A stretch of 64,000 bases of DNA from Siphonodentalium dalli (lineage: Eukaryota > Mollusca > Scaphopoda > Gadilida > Siphonodentaliidae): NCBI GenBank assembly GCA_032622095.1, contig CP136064.1, positions 47,629,573-47,693,572 of the forward strand, written 5' to 3'. The notes under the pieces were generated by a model. That model was given only the letters and a program-made list of their open reading frames with translations, was not told the origin of the DNA and did no database searches. Shown here piece by piece: positions 22,700 through 34,624 of this stretch. The number at the start of each line of letters is the position of its first letter. Position 1 is the first letter of the stretch. The position numbers and the translations under genes were made by a program.

Positions 22700-23110
22700 A
22701 ATAATTTCCGCTTCCATATGCTTATCAGCATCTCTGTCTCTGCTGTCACAAGTGAAACAAATTGGTGCGTCACTCCCGGAGCTCTAGTATATTTTTTTAA
22801 AGGGACATCTCCTGCACAGATATATGGCATTTCCATGGCCATAAAAAGGGAATTAGTGGTTACTGGGGGGGGGGGGGGGTTGCTTCCCTCATATGGTGTA
22901 CTTATTGACTTGAAATAGGGGGAAAACCCTATTTTCATATTATCAGCATCCCTGCCCAAAGAATTTGTGTCTCCATCCCAGAGATCAGTATATTTTATAA
23001 AAGAGACATATCCTGCACAGATCTATACGGTACCATTCCCATGGTCATAAATAGGAGTTAATTAGGGGTTACTAGTACTGGGGGATTGCTTCCCTCATGG
23101 AGGGCCTATA
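22700..23110. repeat. ~220-bp tandem duplication
   Basis: Two head-to-tail units sharing 'cctgcacagat', 'ttccatggccataaa' and 'ttactgggggattgcttccc' (with a poly-G run near 22866-22880). Diverged, no gene; the two short opposing open frames across it are shadows. Confidence 0.6.
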
Positions 23111-23379
23111 TGCATTTGACTTGAGTGATGTGTTTACCAGAAGGCTAGTCCAAGTCTTCTCGTACTTAAACCAGCTAAGATATTGGTATGGCGAGATGCT
23201 GGATTTTAGTCCGAGATCGCGCCCTTAGCCTTTTTATGACACGAGTTATGCCCAGGATCTGTGGCGGGAATCTGTGGTGTATTTTACTCGATTTACCTAA
23301 CAAATCAAAACATGATGCTATGTACATCGGAAAGAGAGACATCTTATGGTCATAATGGTGTATAATAATCTAACTTTAA

Positions 23380-23861
23380 AGGTACTCAGTCCGTAAAGAG
23401 GGTCCCCATCTCAACAGATTCCAACAACAACAATCCGATCAGAGGGTCCTATATTACTATTTCTTTGGCTTGGGGGTAAAAAATATTTGATTCGAGTCGA
23501 GGAACCCATCAAACAAAGCTCAGAGTTATTAGATATTGATTTTTGAAATTTGTTATGTTCTCGAGATGAGTACTAATAACTGCCGTCAATTTGGTAACCT
23601 GCTCGAGATTTTACGCCAAAACTCTATTCAAACAGACAAGGATGGATAACTCTATAATCAAGTGGTAATAATGACGAAATTTTGACTGTCTTCTGGGCCA
23701 GAAAGAATTCCCGATAATGAAAAATAATAGATTTCTAAAATCGATATCTAACAAATCTGAGCTTTGATTGATGGGTGACTTCCTCGACTCGAATCAAATA
23801 TTTTTGACCCCCGAAGCCATTTAAATAGTAATTGAGAGGAGTTTTATCGGATTGAGTACCT
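23380..23861. mobile_element. TTAA-flanked element 'B' (complete copy)
   Basis: AGGTACTCAGTCCG ... TGAGTACCT between TTAA at 23376-23379 and 23862-23865. Interior repeats share CTCGAGATGAGTACTAATAA and 'gacttcctcgactcgaatca' with 21590-22060. Inserted inside the MULE-like element, so it is younger. Confidence 0.75.
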
Positions 23862-24010
23862 TTAATGTTAAATTACACAGAATATTCCGGTTGATTGCCA
23901 CAAACATTGCTTTTTTTCTCTGTTTGTTTACGTTTTAACTGAAAGCCGAAGTGGTCCGAAGAACTCCGGCATAGTCCGGAGTTTGTTCTGGGTATACTAG
24001 TTTCCGTTTC

Positions 24011-24171
24011 TATATATAGCGCAGGGTTTTCCGAACAAAATGGCGAAAACCGATCGCCTCAAAGTCAAATTTCATATGTGCTTTGAGAACAATTCCCGCA
24101 CTAAAAACTTAATGACCGGTAGTTTTGTTGACGATTTTCGCAAGCAACTCGTCAAAATTGCAGCAAATTAG
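24011..24171 (+). CDS. Short TATA-preceded frame inside the MULE-like element
   Basis: TATATATA at 24011-24018, then ATG at 24040 in AACAAAATGGCG context, then 43 codons to TAG (24169-24171). The product starts MAKTDRLKVKFHMCFENN and ends DDFRKQLVKIAAN, with a balanced composition unlike AT-rich noise. It could be the captured first exon of a host gene (a GGTAGT donor-like site lies near 24119), a small protein, or chance. No family recognised. Confidence 0.3.
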
Positions 24172-25119
24172 AACTCTTGTGTCTGACTTGCCATGCGTGT
24201 GATTTTCGTCCATGTGCGTTTTGACTTTTGTGTTGATAAATAATCGGAGAACCGAATCACACCGTTTCGAAATATAGTTCTTCAGTTTTAGTGGAAATTT
24301 TCAAACTTAAGGTTCAAAATTTATACAAATTTTGTTTGATTTTTTGTGTGCTTAACAAGAGCAGTATATTGGTCTGTTCGCTTAGTATATATCTTAATTT
24401 CGTGGAAGTCCACCAAATGTGGGTGAAATGTAGCGCCATATTTATTATAATGCTCGTTGTGTTTACACTGTTTTAAACTTTGAGAGGGTTGTAATTCCCG
24501 TAATTTATTTAATGTATTACATTTATATCTTCAATGTTTACTTAATCTATTTATTTTTTATTTATTGACACATAATTACGATTACAATGGAGAATTCATC
24601 GTAATTTGCATGATTAGTCGAAAATCTACGGAATATTTTCAACGGAAAATGCCGAACACAGTTCGCGAGGTCAACTGAGTTCGCATACTTTTAAAAATTT
24701 GTAAACACTGCTAGTAAATGTCTCTTTTCACATTAAATTACCGCTTTCAATTCACAACTGATGTGGGTTTCAGATCAAATAGCATGTCTTCTGTGGAAAA
24801 TATCCGTTTATTGTCGTAATTGTGATATTTTATTTCATATAATTGTGGTTTTATTTGAGCGGGTCATTAACGCATAACTCGTGTCATAAGAAGGCTACTA
24901 GTATGGGCGCGATCTCGGACTAAAATCCAGCATCTCGCCATACCAATATCTTAGCTGGTTTTAGTACGAGAAGACTTGGACTACCGGAAGGCCAGTCTAA
25001 GTAAACTCATACCTAAATGTTCATAACAACATTGAATATTTGATTTCAAATATAGAGTCGACGTTCACCCAGACTGCCGGAAGGCCTGTGCTATTTAAAA
25101 TTAATTCAGGGGGGATCAA

Positions 25120-25440
25120 TGCATATGAATTTTTATTTGCACTTAAGCGCAAATCATTTGCACTTAAGCATAAATATGATCTATTTGTGCTTAAGAGCAA
25201 ATGATTTGCGCTTAAGCATTAATGATTTGTGCTATAGTTAAATGATTTGCGCTTTAATAGCGCAAATGATTGCAGCTTAAGTGTAAATATTTGCGCTTTA
25301 ACGGAAATAATAATAATAATAATGTATATCATTTATATGGCGCCTAATCCCTGTTGTAGCTCTAACAGAAGTTATTGGCACTTAAGTGCAAATATTTAAG
25401 CTTATTAAAGTGCAAATATTTTCACTTAAGCACAAATAAG
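25120..25440. repeat. GCTTAAGCGCAAATCATTTG repeat tract
   Basis: Many short palindromic units of cttaagcgcaaatgatttgcgctt type, plus an (AAT)n run at 25306-25324. Same low-complexity family as at 2195-2330. Confidence 0.6.
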
Positions 25441-25589
25441 GAATAACTGTGAAAATGGCCTCCCATAGCTGAATCAAGTTAGTCTTCAAAGCACTGAAAA
25501 TTGAAATTTTCGAGAGAATCATTACGAGAATCGATTTGGTGATTCTCTCCGAATCTTAAGGCCTGTACTATTACTATATATATTATATC

Positions 25590-25690
25590 ATAATCAGGAG
25601 CCGAGAGGTAGCGTACTGGTCTCTCGTGCTAGCAGACCGGGGATTGCAACAGGTCTTGTCAGGGCATTCTGACAAAAATCAGATACCAAG
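25590..25690 (+). repeat. Possible tRNA-derived SINE fragment
   Basis: GAGCCGAGAGGTAGCGTACTGG resembles a tRNA A-box region and GGGGATTGCAACAGG, about 30 bp on, a weak B box. No poly-A tail or target duplication seen. Confidence 0.3.
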
Positions 25691-26040
25691 TTTGTCAAGC
25701 TAAAAAGTCTCAATCGAGATCACTGAATAGTTCCGAATGCAAAATGCCGACTTCCCCATTACAACAATTGTCCAGATATGTTGTCGTCTGTGCAGTACGC
25801 TGTCCGATCGGGCGCTGACCTTATTTGCTGACCCGTGTACACACCTCTGTGTGCAGCCCTTTTGATTCAGATTGTTTGGCTTCAGCAATCCGCTATTGCA
25901 ACCCTTTGCCATGGCCCAGTTTGCTTCATCAAATGGCTTCAGCATTGCTGATTGCTGTAGCCAATTATGCTACTAGAGTCACCACAGGTTTATAAAGTTA
26001 CTTGGCCATAGTAGCACCTACTAGTAGTCTGGTAGTCCCC

Positions 26041-26516
26041 TAGATCATGCTGTGAATCTCTACTTAGGCTAACGCCCGTAGAGATCATATTCCACCAATG
26101 GGAACCTTATGCAGTCAAAAAAATAACACAGGGAATATATTTCTTAGTTATTTTCTGTTCCTCAATAATGTAATTCACTCGAAATTTAACAATGTAAGTG
26201 ACTTTGTGAGCGATTTTGCTTTGAGTCACTTACAATTATGGAATTTATCCTGGGTAATTAATTCATTGATTAATTCAATTCTTTCAATGCGATATAGGCT
26301 CACAAAAGTCATGGAAAAGCATGCAATTTCGAGTTACAATTACAGCGAAGTGCATTATTAAGGGACTGATTATATTACTAAGAAATTTATTCCCTGTGTT
26401 ATTTTTTGGACTTTATAAGGTTCCCTATCAAAACTTCAAAAAGTTCCCAGGTTTTGTACTGGTGGAATATGATCTCTACCAGCGTTAGCCAGAGTAGAGA
26501 TTCATGGCATGATCTA
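26041..26516. mobile_element. TAGATCATG-TIR element (copy 2) with 9-bp target duplication
   Basis: Begins TAGATCATG and ends CATGATCTA; inverted repeats extend through GTGAATCTCTAC and AACGCCCGTAG / CGTTAGCCAGAG. Flanked by a perfect 9-bp repeat GTAGTCCCC (26032-26040, 26517-26525). Related to 3782-4285. The 9-bp duplication suggests a Mutator-type origin. No gene inside. Confidence 0.8.
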
Positions 26517-26573
26517 GTAGTCCCCAGTCTGCCGAGACTGTGGGGATGGCAATAACAGGAGTCAATTTAATTT

Positions 26574-26770
26574 TGAGCTCACCTGAGAATGAGCTATTAT
26601 CATCACTCCTTATACGTCGTCTGTCCGTCGTTCCATCCATCCATCCGTCAAGAATCGTCTTTTTCTCCAGTACCGGTACCATAAGGCCGAATGGGTTCAT
26701 ATTTGGTGTGGTTGTTCCCTGGGTGACTCACATTCAGATTTGTTAAAATGGCATTGAAACAATAGCTTTT
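26574..26770 (+). repeat. Family B element head
   Basis: GAGCTCACCTGAGAATGAGC, then a CCGTCGTTCCATCCATCC tract and 'aatgggttcatatttggtgtgg' monomer. Truncated copy of the elements at 39279 and 60073. Confidence 0.65.
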
Positions 26771-26950
26771 GGTCCATCCCACCTGTTAACCATACCCGTA
26801 CCACAAACATGCCATGTCAGAAGCTCGCCAAGTAAAACTCATCATACTATAGGGCGACGACGGGTTATTAGTCAATAATCGTATTATGTTCAATTCAACA
26901 TATAACGAAGACACTTTTTCCCCATTGACATTCCTTGGGAAATGCAAGGG

Positions 26951-27020
26951 GGGATTGTTAATCCGTGCGCACGGATTGTTATTTCGTGCGCACGGATTAC
27001 TATTTCGTGCGCACGGATTA
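26951..27020. repeat. Three palindromic ~24-bp repeats
   Basis: AATCCGTGCGCACGGATT-type palindrome three times with TGTTATTTCG / ACTATTTCG spacers. The Helitron below starts at the end of the third copy. Confidence 0.8.
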
Positions 27021-27686
27021 TCTAATATATATTTTGGGACTTCTGTCTGTCTGTTTGTTTGTTAGCTATGGCCGGGAAAACTGCCAGACGGATTGAGCCC
27101 AAACCTCCTATCTAAGGGTAAAATTCCACATGAAGTGTCATCGCACCGCTTCTGAGAACATCATAGGCTCAGAGCACTCCTTCTCCTTCTCCGTCCTTGG
27201 CACAGTGGGGTTAATCGCGTTGATAGTTAAAGAGTGTTCGTATCTGCAGTGTCGCTCATAAAGAGCGTTTTTGTGTAGTGTGATTCTTATGTCTGGGGCC
27301 AGACGCGAGTGTGTCTGTATCCAGACATGAGCGTGTTGTGTGATTCTTATTTCTGTCTTCGTACTTAGGGGTTCCAAGGAACGGGGGAGATTTTCATCGG
27401 GTAAGTTTTTCCGCCCGAGGTGATCTTCACCTTGAAACGGGTACCCACAAACATACCTCTTTTAGGGACGGGTACCATCAAGGGACGGGTACCATCATTT
27501 CTCTTGATTAAAAAGGCAGAATTAACTCAAATTAAATTAAAAAAAATACGAATTTCGACGAAATTTGATACCTAGGGATACATTTGTCAGGGGAGTGTTT
27601 TCGACGGGTCAAATCGTGACCCCGACCTGACCTTCAAAATGGTCAATTCAAGGTCAAAGCCCGGACGAAGTTGGGTCACCTGCTAG
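27021..27686 (+). mobile_element. Non-autonomous Helitron
   Basis: 5' end TCTAATATATATTTTGGGAC directly after A; 3' end ..GGGTCACCTGCTAG directly before T, so the insertion is between A and T as Helitrons require. A GC-rich CCCGGACGAAGTTGGG segment 11 bp before CTAG fits the subterminal hairpin seen in animal Helitrons. 666 bp, no Rep/helicase; it carries (CTGT)n and 'ggacgggtaccatca' duplicates. Confidence 0.75.
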
Positions 27687-28093
27687 TAAAATATATTTAC
27701 CATGTCACCTCCCGGGCTCCATAGTTTTCTCATTTTTAATCTGATTTTTTTTTTTTTTTTTTAGAAATTAATCTTTTTTTTTTAGACACACCACATCACA
27801 TCTTCGCCTACCCCATTCTCTGTCCCTCCCATGCCACATTATAGGCAGATCCCTGCCTGCACAACAAATGCCTTCTTTACAGGCTATTTGACATTCCAAT
27901 GTGTAGATATCATAGCACACTGGCTTTACTCTGTAAAGCTGACAGATTATAAAGTAATTATAGTTATCTCAATTCCCAGCAGACAGTGGTTGGAACCATT
28001 AATTAGATGAATTCAGTTTAATCAGATGTGTTGACTGCTGTCTCTAAAAAAATACAGTTTGACAGTTTATTATTAGTATGGTATTTGTATTAA

Positions 28094-28700
28094 CCCTTTC
28101 ATGACGGGAGCTGCGCTGGTGCAGCTGTAAAGACCCTGCGTCAGACTGGTTTCTCATTGTATTTATCAAAACATGCATCAAAGGTTAACCAATGCTTAAG
28201 CAAACAAACAGCAGGTGTCAACAGAATTCACAATTGAGACAGTGGATATAAACTTGAGTGTTGTGACAACATAGTGATAGCCAGTCACCATCTTATACTT
28301 TGAAGTTTGGATGAAATAATTGGATGAATCATCGAAGAGAACTTTGAGAAGAACAAGTACCTGTGATTTTGAAGTAATTGAAATTATACCTTAATTACAA
28401 TTACAATTACATCATAACCAATTACAATTGCAATTACATGTAATTGAGAATAAACTCAATTACCAATTACATGCAATTACTTGAAAAAATGTAATTAATT
28501 ACAGTCAATTACAATTACAAATTACAATTACCCCATCCCTGGCATCAGTGCAATCTCTTAGAATGCACTGGCTTTCAAGGTCAAGGAAATAATGTTACGC
28601 CAATGTATTCTCTTATATATGTGAAGCTCAGTGTATATATAAGAGAATGCATTGGCACAGGATTTTCACAAAAATTCAGGAAGCTCCAGCCATGGAAGGG
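28094..28700. mobile_element. TTAA-flanked hairpin element (CCCTTTCATGACGGGAGC end)
   Basis: TTAA at 28090-28093 and 28701-28704. Left end CCCTTTCATGACGGGAGCTG, right end CCATGGAAGGG. Near the right end a degenerate hairpin (about 28598-28655). The middle has a TTACAATTACAATTACA tract (28390-28535) that may be a later expansion. Relatives: 34855, 46972, 51830. Confidence 0.65.
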
Positions 28701-28739
28701 TTAACCCACATATCTTTGTTTTATTTTCAAAGGATATAT

Positions 28740-30410
28740 ATGTTTATGTTTACTCAAAGCAGTGGGGCACAGATGTTTTCCTCAATTGAACATGGGGTGG
28801 GGGTTTTGTTGCCTGTTGAGTTGGTAGTCAGGCATCCTAATAAACCACACATGTCCTATTCTCGCAGGGATGTGCCCATAGGGTTTGGAGGGGGGGTTGC
28901 AGATTTGTTCAATGAGATGTAACAAAAAATTTCAAAACCAATTACACAAACTAAATTGAATATAAAATAATAGACCGTTGATCAAGAGAAGGGGGCTCCT
29001 AGTTTTAATATTTTCCCAGTACTTATCATTTTATAACAAGATATCATGGGGTGGGTCTGGCTTCTGATGAGGAAAAATTTGCACTGAAAAAAAAATTATT
29101 TGATAAATTTCTTTAAACTTACATGATTGGTGTTGTTATCTAAAACCTTTTGTCTGTTTTATCCTACTGCTTTAACTTTTGAATTTGAGTATGAACCACC
29201 TGTAGAATCAATTCCTGATAACATACTCTTTTCATATTAAAAAAATGCATCTGATGTATATTATTGTAATACAATTTTGTCTTCTAATACACATATGGTG
29301 CACATAATGTCAACATCTGAATTAATATATTTGAATTTAGAATGTGTATGTATGTCAATGTGAACACTTTAATTTCAAAGTTGAGTGTATAGTTATAACT
29401 ACTTATTTTGAAGTAAATTTGACAATTACTGACTCTTAATTGTAGTCTTCAGAGTCCCAGTCTTTAAAGTCTGGTGAGCGACCCACAGTTATTGACTGTC
29501 TTGTTAAAATTTAGTTAGCATTTTGCATCACTGGGTAGATTTTGTATAGCATTCCAATGATTCCCTACCAATACCAGTTTTTTTCAAATTCAATGTAAAT
29601 TGGTTGGCTGTGAATCCAGTTAAATCAAAGCCCTGAAAATTGATACTTGAACAATGTAATACCACGATGGGGAATCACGTGATTTTGAGGTTGGTGTCGA
29701 GTACCACGCATACAAAATGTGCAAATGTACAAAAACATAATATATGCGGAACCAACACAACACATAGAAGTTTCACTGTTATGAGTATACGACTGAAAAA
29801 ATTGGTCAGAATGTTAGAGCAAACAACTGTGAGTTTGGACACAAATGAGGTATCAGCTTGTTTGAAAATAGTATAGCATATGCTGGTAGCTGCAAAAATA
29901 CTATGTGATATACCATTATCCTAGTGTATGACCTTTTTCCTCATTTCTGGTCACATTTGCGATCTCCTCGGCCATTTTGAATGTGTGATACTCATCAACT
30001 TGAAACACGGGATTCACCACTGTCAGTACTTGAGTCTTGAAGTTGTGGAACTCGTGGAGAGTGAGGAAAAGCCATGGGGGGTGGTAGTAGTAGAAATAGT
30101 AGTAGTATTGTGGAAATGGGTTATATTAGTGTCTGGCCTTGTATTATTAACCAGGAATTATCGGTCACGCTCAACGAGTCGGACTTGAGATGATTGCCAC
30201 TCCCACGGACTCCCGGTGAAGAATACAATGTCGGCAGTTGATAGTTAGCAGCGAAAGGAAATGGTCGCATCGACTCACTGATCTATTGCTGTATACGGTT
30301 ATAGGGTTAGGGATAGTGTAACTTACCCCATGTCCTTTCCTGTCCATCTCGGTCAGTGTTAGGGTTAGGATCCCGTCCCAATCTGTCATGACCCAGTTAG
30401 TGTTAGGTTT
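28740..30410. other. Intergenic DNA with one recurring block
   Basis: 28820-28920 ('tattctcgcagggatgtgcc', poly-G, 'gatttgttcaatgagatgtaa') recurs at 60910-61015. 29440-29515 (gagtcccagtctttaaagtc..gactgtcttg) recurs at 41210-41293, 59725-59800 and 62060-62146. No exon was accepted. Confidence 0.45.
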
Positions 30411-30413
30411 ATA

Positions 30414-30629
30414 TACAATAATGCCCTAAGTAATCGACTCTTTAACTACAGCAGAATTATGGGTAACTTTTCAGGATTTAGTCAGAAATATGGCTTGTTG
30501 CCATTCATTGGAAAGCTCTCAGGGAGAGCTTTCCGATGAATGACAACAAGCAATATTTCCGACTAAATCCTGAAAAGTTACCCATAATTCTGCTGTAGTT
30601 AAAGAGTTGATTACTTAGGACATTACTGT
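30414..30629. mobile_element. Complete palindromic MITE
   Basis: Two ~105-bp arms in inverted orientation, from TACAATAATGCCCTAAGTAA to CTTAGGACATTACTGTA, meeting at GAAAGCTCTCAGGGAGAGCT. It explains the single-arm copies in the MRPL50 introns. It lies 210 bp before the TUBD1 5' exon. Confidence 0.85.
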
Positions 30630-30779
30630 ATGATCAGGGTTAGAAGGTTATGGTTAGTGTTCCATTATCGACTCATCCACCCTATCCCTATTAATAGGAG
30701 GTTACAATTAAATCCTGTCCCATGCCATCCAGCCATGCCCCATCAATACCCTGCCAAGTTCCTTCCAATCTACATTACT

Positions 30780-30888
30780 TGTAAATCGTAACTGGCTAAG
30801 TTATTTAAGTTTTTTTTATCCCATTGGTTTTATACACAATATGTGGGAAATACACAAGCAGTGTTGGTGTTATTCATAGATCATAAAG
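30780..30888 (+). other. Candidate noncoding 5' exon of TUBD1
   Basis: A donor CATAAAG|GTGAGT at 30888/30889 faces the acceptor TTTATCTTTTTCAG ending 31020, giving a 132-bp intron. The exon start is not defined by sequence; 30780 is only a guess. No start codon in frame with the tubulin is needed here. Confidence 0.5.
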
Positions 30889-31020
30889 GTGAGTATCTCT
30901 GAGGATAAATATCGGCTGGGGGAGATGGTCCCTAAATGGGACTGTCTGCCACACTTGTGGAAACCCGGAAAATACTACAGGAAATGATGTGGATATAATT
31001 ATTTTTTTTATCTTTTTCAG

Positions 31021-33373
31021 GTACAGGTAACTAGAAATAATGTCAGTGGTGACGCTCCAAATTGGGCAATGTGGTAATCAGGTCGGAGGCCAGCTGTACT
31101 CAAATATTATCAGTGATGCCAACACAAAGCTGTCAGGAACAGGGGTGAATCGGATTCAGAATGAGGAGTACATCAATGATGTCATGGAAAGGTTCTTCAC
31201 GTTGGAAGATTCAAAACGAGACCCACATAAAAATATGCTGATGGCCAGATCAGTGATGGTTGATATGGAGCCTAAGGTTATCGCACAAACTTGTCAAGAG
31301 GCAAAGAAGTCTGGGAAATGGATGTACCCGGAGAAACAGCAGTTTTGCCAGAAGCGTGGGTCAGGAAATAACTGGGCGCATGGGTTTTGTATACACGGAG
31401 CCCAGTCAAAGGACATTGTGATGGATATGGTGAGTAGAGAAGTAGAGAAGTGTGATCGTTTTGACGGTTTTCTCACGATGATGAGTTTAGCTGGCGGAAC
31501 AGGATCAGGTGTTGGCACGTATATGACACAAACACTCAGGGATGAATTCCCACATTCCTTCATAGTGAATCAAGTTGTGTGGCCATATAACACTGGAGAA
31601 GTGATTGTGCAGAATTATAATGCTGTGTTGTCACTAGCTAACTTGTATCAAAATGTTGACGCTATTGTCATCATGGAAAATGATCACCTACATAAGATAT
31701 GCTCCCAACTGCTCAAGATCAATAAGATTTCCTTCCGGGATGTTAATGATGTCATCACACATAAACTGGCCAGCGTTCTCATGCCAGCTACTAGCGGGAG
31801 TACTCCTAATAAATTAGGTAATATTTATAATTGTTCATCCTTTGAACCCTAGTGTCTTGAACACGGCTGACATACAATGTAATAACAATAATCCTCGAGT
31901 GGCCGGAAGCCATCTTGTATTTTCAGATGGCCATCTTGATTTTTCATACCACGTGACTAATATAATAGGAATACAGGCTATTACTATCCTACATAATCAA
32001 TACATAATCTATTCATAAAATTTTATGTTGATTTACATTGCCGATATTCTTTCAATTTGGCACCTCTTTGTGAAATCAAAGCAAAATTTTAGATATTTTC
32101 ATCAATTTGTTAGCCAACTTGGAGTCACAGGCATCCATTTTGGATTTTCATGCCATGTGACCAAACAATTATTTGCAGAATATAATACATCTAGTATATA
32201 GAAAATTGGATCCTCAAGGAATACATGTTTGCATCTTACCGTTTATGAAATCCACAAATCGGTCTATATCCCAGGGTTGGGCATTACCCGGTATATATCA
32301 GTATCTCATGGTTCAAAGGGTTAATATGAACATGGTGAATCTCTTACCTGAACTTTATGTATTGATTCAGGTGACAGGAGTGCAAATTAATAATTTTTGG
32401 GGACATCCAAATGATTGTCAGCTACCAGTGGAATCATAAACAATGCTTTCAAATAATGCATGCTGAAAGCCATACTATTCACTTTGTGAAGTTGATTTTT
32501 TAGACTTAAAAACAATTTCTGTTGTCTCAAATCCTATGTGCGAACCAGACTATAAATACAGTACATGGTGAATGTATTAAATTAGTTTGTGTGTACCAGT
32601 CCATTCTTGTTTTATTCAACATAAACATCGGACCCTTGTGGAAAAAAAAATATTTTGCCACAGAGCCAGATGAACATGCCATGAGGCAAATGTGCCAGCC
32701 AGAGAGGCATGGTTTCTAATTGTAGATGTCAGGATTTGGAAACTACACCATAATTTGCTTGAATTATTTGCTAAAAAATATGTCACATCAAATATTCAAC
32801 GTTTTCTTTAACGATATAAACAAGTTAAAATAACTCAACAAAACTAGATAGCAAATGAGCTATTTATCGATCAAGGTTATGAAATTTGAACTCCAAAATT
32901 AAGTCTCTTTAAAAACAAATATGTTCGTTATCTGTTTTTTTCAGTAACTGAGATGATTTGATGCAATAGCTCATTACTAGTAGTCTAATAACTTGCTGAT
33001 ATTGTTGGAAAATATAGAAAAAAAGAATTTTAAAATTGCCATTTGATATTTTGCCACAAAATTAGGTTCCCAGCTGTGGATGTGCTTTTATCTAAGCGCC
33101 CAGACATACCTGCATGCCTGTACCATGCATAATTTAGAGGTTTAAATGAGCTACATGTAAGTCTGTTTAACAGAATAACAAATGAATCTTATTTTGTTTT
33201 AAAAACAGGAGATATTCTCGAGCACATGGTGCCTCATCCAGAATATAAACTGCTTACCATCAAGAACATCCCACAAATGTCAAAAGAAGCCTTAGAGTTC
33301 TCCACACACCAATGGTATGGCCTCCTGAAACATCTGCGGCAAATGCTAATAGCTGATTCTCATATGGAGGAAG
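31021..33373 (+). CDS. TUBD1: Delta-tubulin, N-terminal two thirds (incomplete)
   Basis: Exons 31021-31817 (ATG 31040) and 33209-33373, phase-1 introns, 314 residues. Tubulin features: GQCGNQ at 9-14, VDMEPKV at 74-80, the GTP-binding loop AGGTGSG at 151-157. [23 protein letters not shown] and, in exon 2, [17 protein letters not shown] and [10 protein letters not shown] follow delta-tubulin rather than alpha/beta. Delta-tubulin supports triplet microtubules of centrioles and basal bodies. About 450 residues are normal; the C-terminal ~140 after MEEG were not found between 33374 and 44050. The donor after the second exon (G|GTATAG) is intact, so further exons may be missed, lost or displaced by misassembly. 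Without splicing, the first exon frame stops at 31852. Confidence 0.9.
31040..31817 (+). CDS. TUBD1: TUBD1 coding exon 1
   Basis: Starts [16 protein letters not shown] 19 bp after the acceptor and ends ..STPNKL plus G of a split Gly codon at GTAATA. Residues 1-259. Confidence 0.9.
31818..33208 (+). other. TUBD1 intron 1
   Basis: 1.39 kb, AT-rich, with two 'ccatcttg.atttt' family A scraps near 31910-31950 and 32130. No other element; the open frames at 32173 and 32522 have no coding support. Confidence 0.6.
33209..33373 (+). CDS. TUBD1: TUBD1 coding exon 2
   Basis: Acceptor TTTTAAAAACAG ends 33208. Reads (G)[15 protein letters not shown] ... ADSHMEE plus one base, donor GTATAG. Directly matches the GDLMEHLVPHPEFKML ... 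KMEEG part of vertebrate TUBD1. The internal tryptophan-containing QWYGLLKHL is conserved in type. Confidence 0.9.
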
Positions 33374-33589
33374 GTATAGTGTTCTCACAAATCTAAGCTG
33401 TATTTTCAATTTACAGGTTTCACTTAAGCAGGGTCCGCGTTTGCCCAAAATGTATTGTTTCCAACTGTTTTGCTAACTGTGTTTTGTTCCTTAAATTTTT
33501 GTGCTCTAAGTTATATTTTTCATTACCGCTATTTCAATGCCCTTTCGTGGACATCTGTTATAATGTTTGTAGAAAGGTAGTTCAGGTAT

Positions 33590-34500
33590 TTAATAACAGG
33601 TCAGCCGACCACAGTGTCCCCTGACAACGTGGCAAGTCGATGCCACTTTGTTAAAGAAATTTTTAAAAATGTTGAAATTTTCTAAGTCAAAAAGGGTTAA
33701 TAACTCTGTAAAAAAAAAAAAAAATTCCGTCATCTATATACATGTTGCACATCTCCAATATGTGGGTAACAATACTCTGAAGTTTCATATCTCTGGGATG
33801 AAATCTGTAGGGGGAGCTGATTACACCAAGAAGGTACTCAAAAGTGTGACGACGGTACTACCTACGAAATGGGGCTAAAATTTTGTGAGTCTGTAAAAAA
33901 TGACTTGTGTGGCTTTTATTTTTGTTCTTGCAAACAGATAGTTGTGTGCTTTTGTAAACTCTCTGTTCTGTGTGGCTTTTTAAAATAGTTTTTGTTCTCA
34001 CAAATAGATAGTTGAATGAATGAATAACAGTGCATTTTGTGTGGTTTTAAAATGAATTTGTGAGCCTTTTATCCAAATCTGGCTGTGTCTTGACTCTTTA
34101 GGCTAGTAGACACACAATTTGTTTTTATTGTCCAAGTTATGTGGCTAGCCACACAAGTCAAAAAAGACACACAAGGGCTTCCACTCCACAAATAAAGCCA
34201 CACAAAACCCTACTAAAAACGCTTTGACTGAAATGATGGGAGGTGGGTTGTCCATTTTTGTGGACAATTTGACAAAAAAAATTTGGGTGGCTTCTGGCAG
34301 GCGATTCAGAGCCTCACAAAAGCCTTTTTTGAATTCTCAATTTTTTTTTATTGTCCAAGTTATGTGGCATGCCACACAAGTCAAAAAGACTCACAAAGGC
34401 TTCCTCTCCACAAATAAATACCACACAAAACCCTCTCGTGAGAGCGGACAAACGGATGGACGGACGGAGCCCATTTCTATAGTCCCCCGAAAATTAATTT
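33590..34500 (+). repeat. Array of diverged monomers after TUBD1 exon 2
   Basis: 33598-33840 repeats 13915-14150 (ctgaccacagtgtcccc..). 33880-34440 has alternating 'cacaagtcaaaaaagacacac' and 'tgtgtggctttt' units, ending CGGACAAACGGATGGACGGACGG, a pearl-like tail in reverse. Confidence 0.55.
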
Positions 34501-34624
34501 TTCGGAGGACAATAACTATTTATTGACCTAATTTGATACCAGTAAAAATCAAAAGAAAATATTATTAGGTGTATTTTTGGAGTGCTAACTGCCATGTTGC
34601 TTTAATATGTGTCATGGTCGTATA

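Larger units (their letters stand above)
23146..24983. mobile_element. MULE-like element with ~100-bp TIRs and 9-bp target duplication
   Basis: Ends TAGTCCAAGTCTTCTCGTAC and its inverse; the inverted repeats run on through GGTATGGCGAGATGCTGG and GATCTCGGACTAAAATCC to CATAACTCGTG, about 100 bp at high identity. Flanks CCAGAAGGC (23137-23145) and CCGGAAGGC (24984-24992) form a 9-bp direct repeat with one mismatch, as made by Mutator-type elements. It contains a nested TTAA element (23380-23861) and about 1 kb of otherwise unique sequence with a TATA-preceded short frame. No transposase. Confidence 0.8.

Noticed and set aside
29926-29975. Minus-strand ATG GCC start, MAEEIANVTRNEEK, before a GTCATA site
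   Set aside because: Good start context but poor donor and no following exon; too short to call.
30295-30410. Telomere-like TTAGGG words
   Set aside because: Only isolated gggttaggg words, not a tandem tract.
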